DNA of 16,092 nt from WTJH01 sp049598145 (GTDB lineage Bacteria; Bacteroidota; Bacteroidia; Flavobacteriales; Flavobacteriaceae). Under the pieces are notes generated by a model that was not told the DNA's origin, did no database searches, and saw only the letters and a list, made by a program, of their open reading frames with translations. The position numbers were made by a program, and so were the translations under genes. The stretch spans positions 1 to 16,092 of the forward strand of contig JBMYNJ010000032.1 of the NCBI GenBank assembly GCA_049598145.1, in the 5' to 3' direction. Below, piece after piece: positions 1 through 7,268 of the stretch. Position 1 is the first letter of the stretch. Every line of letters begins with the position of its first letter.

Positions 1-434
1 AGTTTTTTTTCGTTTTTTTCAGCCCGATGCACCTGCCCAATACTGGCAGCATTTACAGATTCGATGGTAAAAGAGTCGAATACTACCTCTGGGGCTGCCC
101 CTAAGTATTTTTGGATGATTTTTCGTGCCAAGGGTCCTGAAAGGGGCGGTACCGAAAACTGGGCCAAGCTAAACTGCTCAACATAAGCCTGCGGCATCAA
201 GTTTTTTTCCATGCTGAGCATTTGTGCCATTTTTAAGGCACTTCCCTTTAATTCTTTTAGCCCATCGTAGATGTCTTTGGCATTGTCTTGGTCTAAAGAA
301 GATCGATCTACCGAAGAGTCTACTACTTTCTTACCGTAATATTTTAAATAATTCCCGCCAATTTTTAAGCCCGTAGTCACGAGTTTCCCAGCTCGTTCGA
401 TCTTATGGGTAGGGATATGGTCTAATGATTTCAT
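1..434 (-). CDS. AarF/ABC1/UbiB-type atypical kinase, N-terminal part (runs off window)
   Basis: This is the N-terminal ~144 residues of an ABC1/UbiB atypical protein-kinase-like ATPase; the rest lies beyond the left edge. Two hallmarks are visible: a KxGQ-like stretch reading KGSALKMAQMLSME, with the canonical GQ replaced by AQ, and an alanine-rich loop reading NAASIGQVHRA, which replaces the glycine loop of ordinary kinases. UbiB-family members act as ATPases in lipid or isoprenoid-quinone metabolism, but the substrate here cannot be read. The ATG at 434 overlaps the stop of the upstream TetR-like gene as ATGA, so the two are almost certainly co-transcribed and translationally coupled. The family call is secure; the exact role is not. 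Confidence 0.88.
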   Translation of the reverse strand, partial: MKSLDHIPTHKIERAGKLVTTGLKIGGNYLKYYGKKVVDSSVDRSSLDQDNAKDIYDGLKELKGSALKMAQMLSMEKNLMPQAYVEQFSLAQFSVPPLSGPLARKIIQKYLGAAPEVVFDSFTIESVNAASIGQVHRAEKNEKK

Positions 435-1090
435 GCAGTCGGCTGGAATTTTTCTTTCCAGATAAACTTCCCAAAATCCACTAAAGCATTCAGGGGGGTG
501 TTGTCAAAAACATCAAAGGCAGTTTGTACAGATTTTTCTATCGCCATATCCGTTTTTTCGAAACCTGCTGAGCGATCTTCTAACCAAAATTTGAGTAAAA
601 ACATCAATTGTACCCAAGCAGCTTCCGAGAATAGCTGAGGTGGATGTTGGGTGAGACGACTGTTTTTTTCAGCATTACCGTCTTCAATCAGTTCGGTGGC
701 AAAGGCTTTAAATTTTTGTCTAAGCCTCCTAAGTTGTTCCATTTTCTCTAAAGGTTTCACAGTTTTGTCTAAGACAAATAAGATATAACTACGATTGAGT
801 AACAAAACTTCAAAGAAAGTGTAATAAAAACTCAATAATTTATCCTTACGAGAGGCTGCTTCAAAGTCCTTGTTTTTTTGAAGTAACTGCTCGGTGTTGT
901 CGTAAAAGGCCGTCCAGATGGAATCTCGAAGCGCTTCTAATGATCCGAAATGAGCGTAAAAGTCGGCCTCTGAAATCTCATTCGCCTTACAAAAAGCATA
1001 AACCGATTTTGGAAATTGCTCCTGTTCCAAAACATGATTCGTGTAGGCTTCAAATAGTTGCTTCTTGTTAGTTTTTTTTTCTTTTGCCAT
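431..1090 (-). CDS. TetR/AcrR-like transcriptional regulator
   Basis: A 219-residue all-helical protein. Residues ~10–55 look like a TetR N-terminal DNA-binding domain, including a helix-turn-helix around residues 28–50 (VYAFCKANEISEADFYAHFG, with the FY.HF signature of the recognition helix end). The remainder would be the ligand-binding/dimerisation domain. I chose the ATG at 1090. A TTG start at 1111 would extend the frame by seven codons but overlaps a good -7 box (TAGTTTTG, 1109–1116 on this strand). The gene overlaps the following ABC1-kinase gene by 4 bases. The regulator may control the pair, but no operator is identifiable. The TetR call rests on the N-terminal pattern only, since the C-terminal domain is divergent. 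Confidence 0.75.
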   Translation of the reverse strand: MAKEKKTNKKQLFEAYTNHVLEQEQFPKSVYAFCKANEISEADFYAHFGSLEALRDSIWTAFYDNTEQLLQKNKDFEAASRKDKLLSFYYTFFEVLLLNRSYILFVLDKTVKPLEKMEQLRRLRQKFKAFATELIEDGNAEKNSRLTQHPPQLFSEAAWVQLMFLLKFWLEDRSAGFEKTDMAIEKSVQTAFDVFDNTPLNALVDFGKFIWKEKFQPTA

Positions 1091-1108
1091 AATAGTCAAC
1101 TTAGAGTA

Positions 1109-1116
1109 CAAAACTA
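1109..1116 (-). promoter_or_regulatory. Bacteroidota -7 promoter box for the TetR–ABC1 kinase operon
   Basis: The minus strand reads TAGTTTTG, a full match to TAnnTTTG, ending 18 bases before the ATG at 1090. It predicts a leader of roughly a dozen bases. I see no matching -33 TTG at the usual 17–23 base spacing. Confidence 0.5.
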
Positions 1117-1160
1117 ATATATTTCGTCTAATATTATTGCTAAATCATTCAACAAAATAA

Positions 1161-1195
1161 TGTCATCTTGTCAGCAAAAAAGATTGGTACATTTT
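1161..1195 (+). promoter_or_regulatory. htpG promoter with a TGTCA direct repeat
   Basis: A TTG (1168–1170) lies 17 bases before TACATTTT (1188–1195), a near match to the Bacteroidota -33/-7 promoter. Overlapping the -33 region is a tandem repeat TGTCA-TCT-TGTCA (1161–1165 and 1169–1173, 8-base period). Its position and the heat-shock identity of the gene downstream suggest a stress-related operator or promoter variant. The regulatory reading is inference. The box is ~29 bases upstream of the htpG ATG. Confidence 0.55.
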
Positions 1196-1223
1196 TGGTT
1201 GAAGAGGTTCTAAATCAAATACT

Positions 1224-3104
1224 ATGACAACTGGAAAAATTAATGTATCCGTAGAAAACATTTTCCCATTAATTAAAAAGTTTTTATACAGCGATCACGA
1301 AATATTTTTACGTGAGCTCATTTCCAATGCCACCGATGCAACTACCAAACTCAAACACTTGAGCAGTATTGGAGAAATTGAAGGCGATTTGGGGTCCCTT
1401 CAGATTGATGTATGGGCCAACAAAGACGACAAAACTCTTCATATTTTGGATCGTGGAATTGGGATGACTTCGGAGGAAGTGCAGAAATACATCAACGATG
1501 TGGCCTTTTCCGGTGCTGAGGAGTTTTTAGAAAAGTATAAAGACTCGGCAACCGACAGCGGAATTATCGGACATTTCGGATTAGGATTCTATTCCGCTTT
1601 TATGGTAGCGGATAAGGTTGAAATCATTACTAAATCACATCAAGAAACTCCTGCTGCGCATTGGAGTTGCGACGGTTCCCCCGAATTTACTTTAGAAGAA
1701 ACCGATAAAACCGAACGCGGAACGGAAATCATTCTGCACATTGCTGAAGATTCCGTGGAATTTTTAGAAGAAAACCGCATTCGAGAACTTTTAAACAAGT
1801 ACAATAAGTTTATGCCCATCCCGATTAAGTGCGGGACCAAAACGGAAACTCTTCCTTTGCCGGAAGATGCTGCTGAAGACGCGCAACCGGAAACTCAGGA
1901 AGTCGATTTTATTGTCAACAATCCTGAACCTGCTTGGAGTAAAACCCCAGCTTCGCTGGAAAAAGAGGACTACACCACTTTTTATCGGGAACTCTACCCC
2001 ATGCAGTTCGAGGAACCTTTGTTCCACATCCACCTGAATGTAGACTACCCATTTAACCTGACTGGAATTTTGTATTTCCCAAAACTCAACAACGAGTTAA
2101 ACATGCAAAAAGACCGGATTCAACTCTACCAAAATCAGGTGTTTGTTACCGATAATGTAGAAGGGATTGTTCCCGAGTTCCTCACCCTACTTCGTGGAGT
2201 GATCGATTCTCCGGATATCCCCCTCAACGTTTCCCGAAGCTATTTGCAGGCCGACGGAGCCGTAAAGAAAATCAGCAACTACATTACCCGTAAAGTAGCC
2301 GATAAACTCAACATCCTCTTTAAAGACGACCGCAAAGCTTTTGAAGATAAGTGGAACGATATCAAAGTGGTGATCGAATATGGGATGTTAAGCGAAGACA
2401 AGTTTTTTGAAAAAGCCGAAAAATTTGCCCTCTACCCCACCACCGACGGTGAGTACTTTACTTTCGAAGAGCTTGAAAAAGAACTCAAAGAAAACCAAAC
2501 GGACAAAGACGGGAAGTTTATACTCCTCTATGCGGCCGATGTAGAAGCGCAGCACAGCTACATCCAGGAAGCCAAAGAAAAAGGCTATAAAGTCTTGCAT
2601 TTAGACTCGCCTATTGTCGCCCACTTGCTTCAAAAAATGGAAACCAGCAAAGAAAACATCAGCTTTGCACGGGTAGATGGCGATGCCATCGAAAACCTGA
2701 TCAAAAAAGAAGAAGCTACGGTTTCCAAACTTTCCGATGAAGAAAAGGAAAATTTAAAGCCCATGATCGAAGAAGTGCTCCAAGACAGCCAATACACTGT
2801 TCAGTTGGAGGCGATGGATAGCCAAACTTCTCCTTTTGTGATTACCCAGCCCGAATTTATGCGTCGCATGAAAGAAATGCAGGCCACCGGAGGCGGCGGA
2901 TTTATGGGAAATATGCCCGAAATGTACACGCTTCTGGTCAATAGCAATCACGAATTGATCCGGACAATTTTGGACACCAAAACCGCTAAAAAAAGAGCTC
3001 GTCTGATCAAGCAAGGGGTCGATTTGGCCCGCTTGTCGCAAAACTTGCTCAAGGGAGAGGCCCTCACCGATTTCGTGAAACGCTCCTATGAAATGATCAA
3101 ATAA
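1224..3104 (+). CDS. htpG: Molecular chaperone HtpG (Hsp90 family)
   Basis: A complete 626-residue Hsp90-family ATPase, the usual length for bacterial HtpG. The N-terminal GHKL nucleotide-binding domain shows all signatures: ELISNATDA (residues 31–39, with the Mg-coordinating Asn35), DRGIGMT (76–82, with the adenine-binding Asp76) and GHFGLGFYSAF (116–126, the lid glycine motif). The middle domain follows, with LNVSRSYLQ carrying the conserved arginine that contacts the γ-phosphate, and then a C-terminal dimerisation domain. The protein is a cytosolic ATP-driven chaperone dimer. The gene stands alone, with its own likely heat-shock promoter upstream and a strong terminator downstream. The C-terminus is basic and lacks the eukaryotic MEEVD tail, as expected for a bacterial protein. 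Confidence 0.98.
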   Translation: MTTGKINVSVENIFPLIKKFLYSDHEIFLRELISNATDATTKLKHLSSIGEIEGDLGSLQIDVWANKDDKTLHILDRGIGMTSEEVQKYINDVAFSGAEEFLEKYKDSATDSGIIGHFGLGFYSAFMVADKVEIITKSHQETPAAHWSCDGSPEFTLEETDKTERGTEIILHIAEDSVEFLEENRIRELLNKYNKFMPIPIKCGTKTETLPLPEDAAEDAQPETQEVDFIVNNPEPAWSKTPASLEKEDYTTFYRELYPMQFEEPLFHIHLNVDYPFNLTGILYFPKLNNELNMQKDRIQLYQNQVFVTDNVEGIVPEFLTLLRGVIDSPDIPLNVSRSYLQADGAVKKISNYITRKVADKLNILFKDDRKAFEDKWNDIKVVIEYGMLSEDKFFEKAEKFALYPTTDGEYFTFEELEKELKENQTDKDGKFILLYAADVEAQHSYIQEAKEKGYKVLHLDSPIVAHLLQKMETSKENISFARVDGDAIENLIKKEEATVSKLSDEEKENLKPMIEEVLQDSQYTVQLEAMDSQTSPFVITQPEFMRRMKEMQATGGGGFMGNMPEMYTLLVNSNHELIRTILDTKTAKKRARLIKQGVDLARLSQNLLKGEALTDFVKRSYEMIK

Positions 3105-3123
3105 AAAACTTGAATGATCGTTG

Positions 3124-3147
3124 AAACCGCCTTCGGGCGGTTTTTTT
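3124..3147 (+). terminator. Intrinsic terminator of htpG
   Basis: An 8-bp stem AAACCGCC/GGCGGTTT closes a TTCG tetraloop, followed by a run of T. It starts 20 bases after the htpG stop codon and separates htpG from the downstream SRPBCC gene. Confidence 0.9.
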
Positions 3148-3176
3148 ATTTTTAAGGAAATATAATTCTCTCGGCC

Positions 3177-3605
3177 ATGAGCTTTTGTATCGAGCACGAT
3201 TTGTTTATCCAAAAATCTCCTGTCAAAATATTTCAGGCGATTAGTGCCCCGGAGCACATCAATCAGTGGTGGACCCAAAAATGCGAAGGGATCCCCCAAT
3301 TGGGTAGTACGTACAATCTCTACTTTACGGAAACTTATAATTGGTGGGGCGAGGTAACGGTTTGTGATACTCCTCACCATTTTGAAATCCGGATGACCGT
3401 CTCCGATCCTGACTGGAACCCCACCCGATTCGGGTTTAAGTTAGAAGCACAGCAGGACAAAACCCTGGTGCACTTCTACCACAAGGGTTGGATCGAAAAC
3501 AATCACCATTTTCGATACAGCAGTTGGTGCTGGGCGCTTTTGCTAAAGGGGTTAAAAAATTATGTGGAACAGGGAATAGTGATCCCTTTTGAAGCCCGTA
3601 ACTAA
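3177..3605 (+). CDS. SRPBCC / AHSA1-like ligand-binding domain protein
   Basis: A 142-residue single-domain cytosolic protein of the START/SRPBCC fold. The start has the typical pattern of a β-strand, then SPVKIFQAISAPEHINQWW with the tryptophan pair of this family. A GSTYNLYF strand and a C-terminal amphipathic helix (WALLLKGLKNYVEQG) complete it. The superfamily includes bacterial proteins related to the C-terminal domain of the eukaryotic Hsp90 co-chaperone Aha1. It sits directly downstream of htpG, although a terminator intervenes. It is probably co-transcribed with the AlkB-type gene, whose preferred ATG follows its stop codon after one base. The ligand is unknown. No signal peptide is present. 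Confidence 0.78.
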   Translation: MSFCIEHDLFIQKSPVKIFQAISAPEHINQWWTQKCEGIPQLGSTYNLYFTETYNWWGEVTVCDTPHHFEIRMTVSDPDWNPTRFGFKLEAQQDKTLVHFYHKGWIENNHHFRYSSWCWALLLKGLKNYVEQGIVIPFEARN

Positions 3606-3606
3606 G

Positions 3607-4224
3607 ATGCCCTCTGCCGATTTATTTTCTTCCGACCACTCCTCGGTCTGGGCGCCCGAACTACCCGATGCACGCATTCGGTATTTCCAACACTTTTTGG
3701 CACCGGAGGCTGCCGATGCGCTCTTTGAGCAATTCCGAAAGGAAATCCCTTGGAAGCATGAACCGGTTAAAGTCTTTGGAAAAACCTATATGCAACCTCG
3801 ATTGACTTCCTTTCACGCTGCCGAACAAAAAAGTTACACCTATTCGGGTTTAACCCTACAGCCGGAACCTTTGGATGCAGCCACTCAAGAGTTAATCATT
3901 AAAATTAAGACCGTGTGCTCTGCTGAATTCGATGCCGTATTGTTTAATCTCTACCGGGATGGCCAAGACAGCAACGGCTGGCATGCCGACAATGAAAAGG
4001 AATTGGGGCCAAGACCCCAGATTGCTTCCATCAGTTTGGGAGACGAACGCTTTTTTCACCTCAAACACCGAGAACTTAAAGATCAACGCTTAAAATTTCC
4101 CCTGCATCACGGAAGTTTATTGCTGATGGAGGGCGATACCCAACTCCAATGGCTGCACCAGATTGCCAAGACCAAACGCCCTGTGGGACCCAGAATTAAT
4201 TTGACCTTTCGAAAAATGGTTTAA
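3607..4224 (+). CDS. alkB: AlkB-type Fe(II)/2-oxoglutarate-dependent dioxygenase
   Basis: A 205-residue protein of the AlkB family, resembling the ALKBH2/3-like bacterial group. It would oxidatively remove alkyl groups from 1-methyladenine and 3-methylcytosine in DNA or RNA. The iron triad is visible: His126 and Asp128 in WHADNE, and His184 in WLHQIAKT. The 2-oxoglutarate-binding RINLTFR (196–202) supplies both arginines, and NLYRDGQD lies just before the HxD motif. I preferred the ATG at 3607, one base after the upstream stop codon, over an in-frame TTG at 3589 that would overlap the SRPBCC gene. The stop codon overlaps the convergent nuclease stop (TTAA, 4221–4224), so no terminator fits between them. 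Confidence 0.93.
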   Translation: MPSADLFSSDHSSVWAPELPDARIRYFQHFLAPEAADALFEQFRKEIPWKHEPVKVFGKTYMQPRLTSFHAAEQKSYTYSGLTLQPEPLDAATQELIIKIKTVCSAEFDAVLFNLYRDGQDSNGWHADNEKELGPRPQIASISLGDERFFHLKHRELKDQRLKFPLHHGSLLLMEGDTQLQWLHQIAKTKRPVGPRINLTFRKMV

Positions 4225-4979
4225 TAAACCTCCTCTAAAAGAGCTGCTAAACGAATCCCTCCTTTTAATAAACGCATCCGCAGATCGTTGAGGTAGGTGT
4301 AGCGGTACTCATAGCCATAGGACGTTTGACTTTCGGCTTCGTTATAGAGCCTTCGCGCCAACGCCTGCGACTCTGCCAACCACACTTGGATCGGTTCTTC
4401 CTTAATTTCGAGGATTTGTGCAGGGCTCAATCGGGGCAGGTCTGCCGCTAATTCGGTGTAGCTCATTTGGTGGCTGTCGATTAGTTGACTGTCCCAAAGC
4501 CGATGTAAATTGGTTTTGCGGCCAAACCACTTCACCTCAATATCGTTTCCGCCGCGATCTTCGGCCCTCCCCACATGAAGCGGCTGGTGGAGATCCCCGA
4601 CGAAATGCACCAAAAGTTTTAAATGAAACTGCTGTTCCTCCCGAGAAGCTTTGGGATTTTTCAGGACGGCAATACATTGCTGAATCGCCTGAACCACATC
4701 TCCTTTAGGGGATTTTTCAACAGAATCGTAGGGCTGATCTAAGGGCAAATCTACATAGTGCCAGGGATTATAACTTTTGTAACGAGGATCGGATTTAATT
4801 TCATCTGCATAAGTAGAAACCGAAGCCAAGGACTGGCCGTCCAGCAAACGGTCGATTTTGCGCAGCGCAGTTTTGCTTAAGTGATGTTCGGCCACCAAAC
4901 CGATCGTTCGATGTCCGGTTTGGCCCCAATTGAGGTTCAGAAGTACCAGTGGAAGTAAGAAGTAGTGCACAAATTTCAT
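4221..4979 (-). CDS. Secreted S1/P1-type zinc nuclease
   Basis: A 252-residue exported nuclease of the S1/P1 family, which cleaves single-stranded DNA or RNA using a three-zinc cluster. A hydrophobic signal peptide (residues ~1–17) ends just before Trp18, which as the mature N-terminal residue is a zinc ligand in this family. Further ligand positions are present: His23 (TGH), Asp59 (TYADEI), His74 and Asp77 (WHYVDLP), His125, Asp129, His131 and His135 (HFVGDLHQPLHVG), and Asp146 plus the NLHRLWD segment (157–163). The active site therefore looks intact. It is likely periplasmic or secreted, with a role in nucleic-acid scavenging for phosphate or nucleosides (inference). It is divergent from the DUF5916 gene with only ~40 bases between starts. 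Confidence 0.92.
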   Translation of the reverse strand: MKFVHYFLLPLVLLNLNWGQTGHRTIGLVAEHHLSKTALRKIDRLLDGQSLASVSTYADEIKSDPRYKSYNPWHYVDLPLDQPYDSVEKSPKGDVVQAIQQCIAVLKNPKASREEQQFHLKLLVHFVGDLHQPLHVGRAEDRGGNDIEVKWFGRKTNLHRLWDSQLIDSHQMSYTELAADLPRLSPAQILEIKEEPIQVWLAESQALARRLYNEAESQTSYGYEYRYTYLNDLRMRLLKGGIRLAALLEEVY

Positions 4980-5021
4980 GAAGTAATAATATCAATTTCC
5001 AGGGAGTTGCATTCGAAACAA

Positions 5022-7262
5022 ATGTTAACTTTACATTTCAAAAATTCGCTATTGTATCCTTTGAGACTCCCCGGACTGCTTTTTCCCTGCTTGTTATCCT
5101 CCGTACTCTGGGGCCAGCGTCTGGAAGTTCCCCATATTTTTGTGAAATCTATAGATACGGATTTAAGCATTGACGGCTTAGCAACCGAACCCGAATGGGC
5201 AGAAGCCATAGAGGTTTCCGACTTTACCCAATGGCGACCTACCGATTCGCTCCCGGCCACCTACCCCACCCGGATCAAAGCGCTCTACAACGAGGAATAT
5301 CTATACCTTTTAGTCCATTCGACCATCGCTTCTAAAAACATCGTGATTCCCTCTCTACAGCGGGATTATGAAGGCTATGGAAACGACAACATTACCTTTA
5401 CCCTCGATACCTTTAACGACAAAATCAACGGCTTTTTCTTTGGCACCAATGCCTATGGAGTACAGCGTGAATCGCTCTTGTCCAACGGAGCAAACGACTA
5501 CGGTCGAGACGCCAACAGCAGTTGGGACACAAAATGGGAAGTGGGCAGCCAACTGACCGATTCGGTGTATGTCAACGAAATAAAAATTCCCTTTGCACGC
5601 CTGAACTACCCTCAGGGCAGCCAGCAATGGGGTTTTAATTTATACCGCTACGACACCCAGTCCGAGGAATGGACCGCCTGGGCTCCCGTGCCGCAAAACC
5701 AGTCTATCGTGGCCCTAGCATTTAATCAGCCGATGATTTTTGAAAAGCCTTTAGGGAAAAACAACGCCCCCTGGGCTGCCATTCCTTATCTGAATGGCGT
5801 AGCGGCTAAAGATTTTGAAAACGATCGTCGGGACAATTCCCTTAAATTCGGAGGGGACTTTAAAATTCCTATCGGGAACGGATTGAATTTGGATTTGACC
5901 TTAAACCCGGATTTTTCTCAAGTGGAAGTAGACGATCAGGTGATTAATCTCACCCGCTTTGAAATCTCTTTACCTGAAAAACGGCAGTTTTTTATCCAAA
6001 ACAGCGACCTTTTTACCAGTTTTGGCGATCCTCGTGAGGCTCAACCCTTTTTTTCTCGGCGGATTGGAGTGGCCGAAGATCGAGACGGAAACAACATTCA
6101 GAACCGGATCATTGGCGGCTTACGACTCAGCGGAAAATTAAACGACCGGATGCGAATTGGGCTGATGAACATGACTACCGATGAAGACCCAGACAACGGA
6201 ATTGCCTCCTTTAACAACAGTGTTTTAACCCTGCAGCAACAAGTTTTTTCCCGATCCAATTTGGGCTTTATTTTCATCAACCGAGAAGAATTGAACGAAG
6301 ACTACGACGGAGCCAATATTCAAAACTACAATCGTGTGGTTGGGCTGGACTACAATTTGGCCTCGGCAGATAACAAATGGACAGGCCGACTCTACGGGCA
6401 CACTTCCAGCATCCGCAACGGAGGCAACGACAATTGGAGTACAGGGCTGGTGCTCAATCGTAACATGAGAAATTTTGGCTTTCGCTTTGGGGGGATTTAT
6501 GTGGGTGACGATTTTCAGTCGGATTTGGGTTTTATCCGGCGCAACGGGATTTTTAAACAAACCAGTATCTTGTCTCGACGTTGGTATCCCAGCGATTCTC
6601 CCGTGACCAACTATGAGCTGAGTATGCGCTTCTTTTCTTTCCTTAAGCCGGAAGAGGATATGAAATTTACGGATCGCTACTACCAGATGCGCTTTTCGAT
6701 CAACAACCGAAACCAGACCTCTTGGGAGTTTGAAGTCAGCAACCAATACATCTACCTCTTTGATAGTTTTGACCCCTCGGGTATGGATCAAACCCCACTT
6801 CCCGGGGAACAAGGCTATACCTTTAACGTGGCAGAAATTTCCTATCGATCGGATCCCATCCGCTTGCTTTCCTATAACAGCAACCTCTCCGTAGGGCAGT
6901 TTTATAACGGCTATCGCTACAGCCTGCGCAACAACATTACTTTGCGCAAACAACCCTATTTCCGTGCCGGACTCCTACTAAATTTCGACCGAATCGCCCT
7001 TCCGGCTCCCTATGCCACCAAAAACCTATGGCTGATTAGTCCCAAAATAGAAACGACCTTTACCAAAAATTTGTTTTGGACCACCTTTGTACAATACAGT
7101 TCTCAATCTGATAATTTGGGGATAAATTCTCGCCTCCAATGGCGATTTGCGCCTTTGTCTGATTTATATTTGGTCTATAACGATCAATATTACGATATTG
7201 AAAATCCACAATCGAGTTTTAGGTCTATCAATCTAAAACTTACATACTGGTTTAATTTTTAA
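5022..7262 (+). CDS. DUF5916 outer-membrane protein with CBM9-like N-terminal domain
   Basis: A 746-residue exported protein typical of Bacteroidota. A signal peptide ends near LLSSVLWGQ. Residues ~35–235 resemble the carbohydrate-binding family-9-like β-sandwich (IDGLATEPEW, later VNEIKIPFARL). The DUF5916 signature follows at ~295–330: NPDFSQVEVDDQ, then LTRFEISLPEKRQFF and an NSDLF segment. The rest consists of alternating aromatic-rich strands ending in a C-terminal phenylalanine (LTYWFNF), as expected for an outer-membrane β-barrel. The transported or bound ligand is not known for this family. I chose the ATG at 5022; an upstream GTG at 4965 would overlap the divergent nuclease gene and add a non-signal-like N-terminus. 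It is followed after 6 bases by the DUF4369 lipoprotein gene. Confidence 0.88.
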   Translation: MLTLHFKNSLLYPLRLPGLLFPCLLSSVLWGQRLEVPHIFVKSIDTDLSIDGLATEPEWAEAIEVSDFTQWRPTDSLPATYPTRIKALYNEEYLYLLVHSTIASKNIVIPSLQRDYEGYGNDNITFTLDTFNDKINGFFFGTNAYGVQRESLLSNGANDYGRDANSSWDTKWEVGSQLTDSVYVNEIKIPFARLNYPQGSQQWGFNLYRYDTQSEEWTAWAPVPQNQSIVALAFNQPMIFEKPLGKNNAPWAAIPYLNGVAAKDFENDRRDNSLKFGGDFKIPIGNGLNLDLTLNPDFSQVEVDDQVINLTRFEISLPEKRQFFIQNSDLFTSFGDPREAQPFFSRRIGVAEDRDGNNIQNRIIGGLRLSGKLNDRMRIGLMNMTTDEDPDNGIASFNNSVLTLQQQVFSRSNLGFIFINREELNEDYDGANIQNYNRVVGLDYNLASADNKWTGRLYGHTSSIRNGGNDNWSTGLVLNRNMRNFGFRFGGIYVGDDFQSDLGFIRRNGIFKQTSILSRRWYPSDSPVTNYELSMRFFSFLKPEEDMKFTDRYYQMRFSINNRNQTSWEFEVSNQYIYLFDSFDPSGMDQTPLPGEQGYTFNVAEISYRSDPIRLLSYNSNLSVGQFYNGYRYSLRNNITLRKQPYFRAGLLLNFDRIALPAPYATKNLWLISPKIETTFTKNLFWTTFVQYSSQSDNLGINSRLQWRFAPLSDLYLVYNDQYYDIENPQSSFRSINLKLTYWFNF

Positions 7263-7268
7263 AGTAAA

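Noticed and set aside
2754..3380. A long antisense open frame (208 codons) across the end of htpG and the start of the SRPBCC gene
   Set aside because: It overlaps two well-supported genes and a terminator, has no recognisable domain, and its reading looks like a mirror of coding sequence.
6225..6953. Antisense open frame of 242 codons inside the DUF5916 gene
   Set aside because: It lies wholly inside a gene with clear family motifs and an outer-membrane C-terminus, and shows no start signal or domain.
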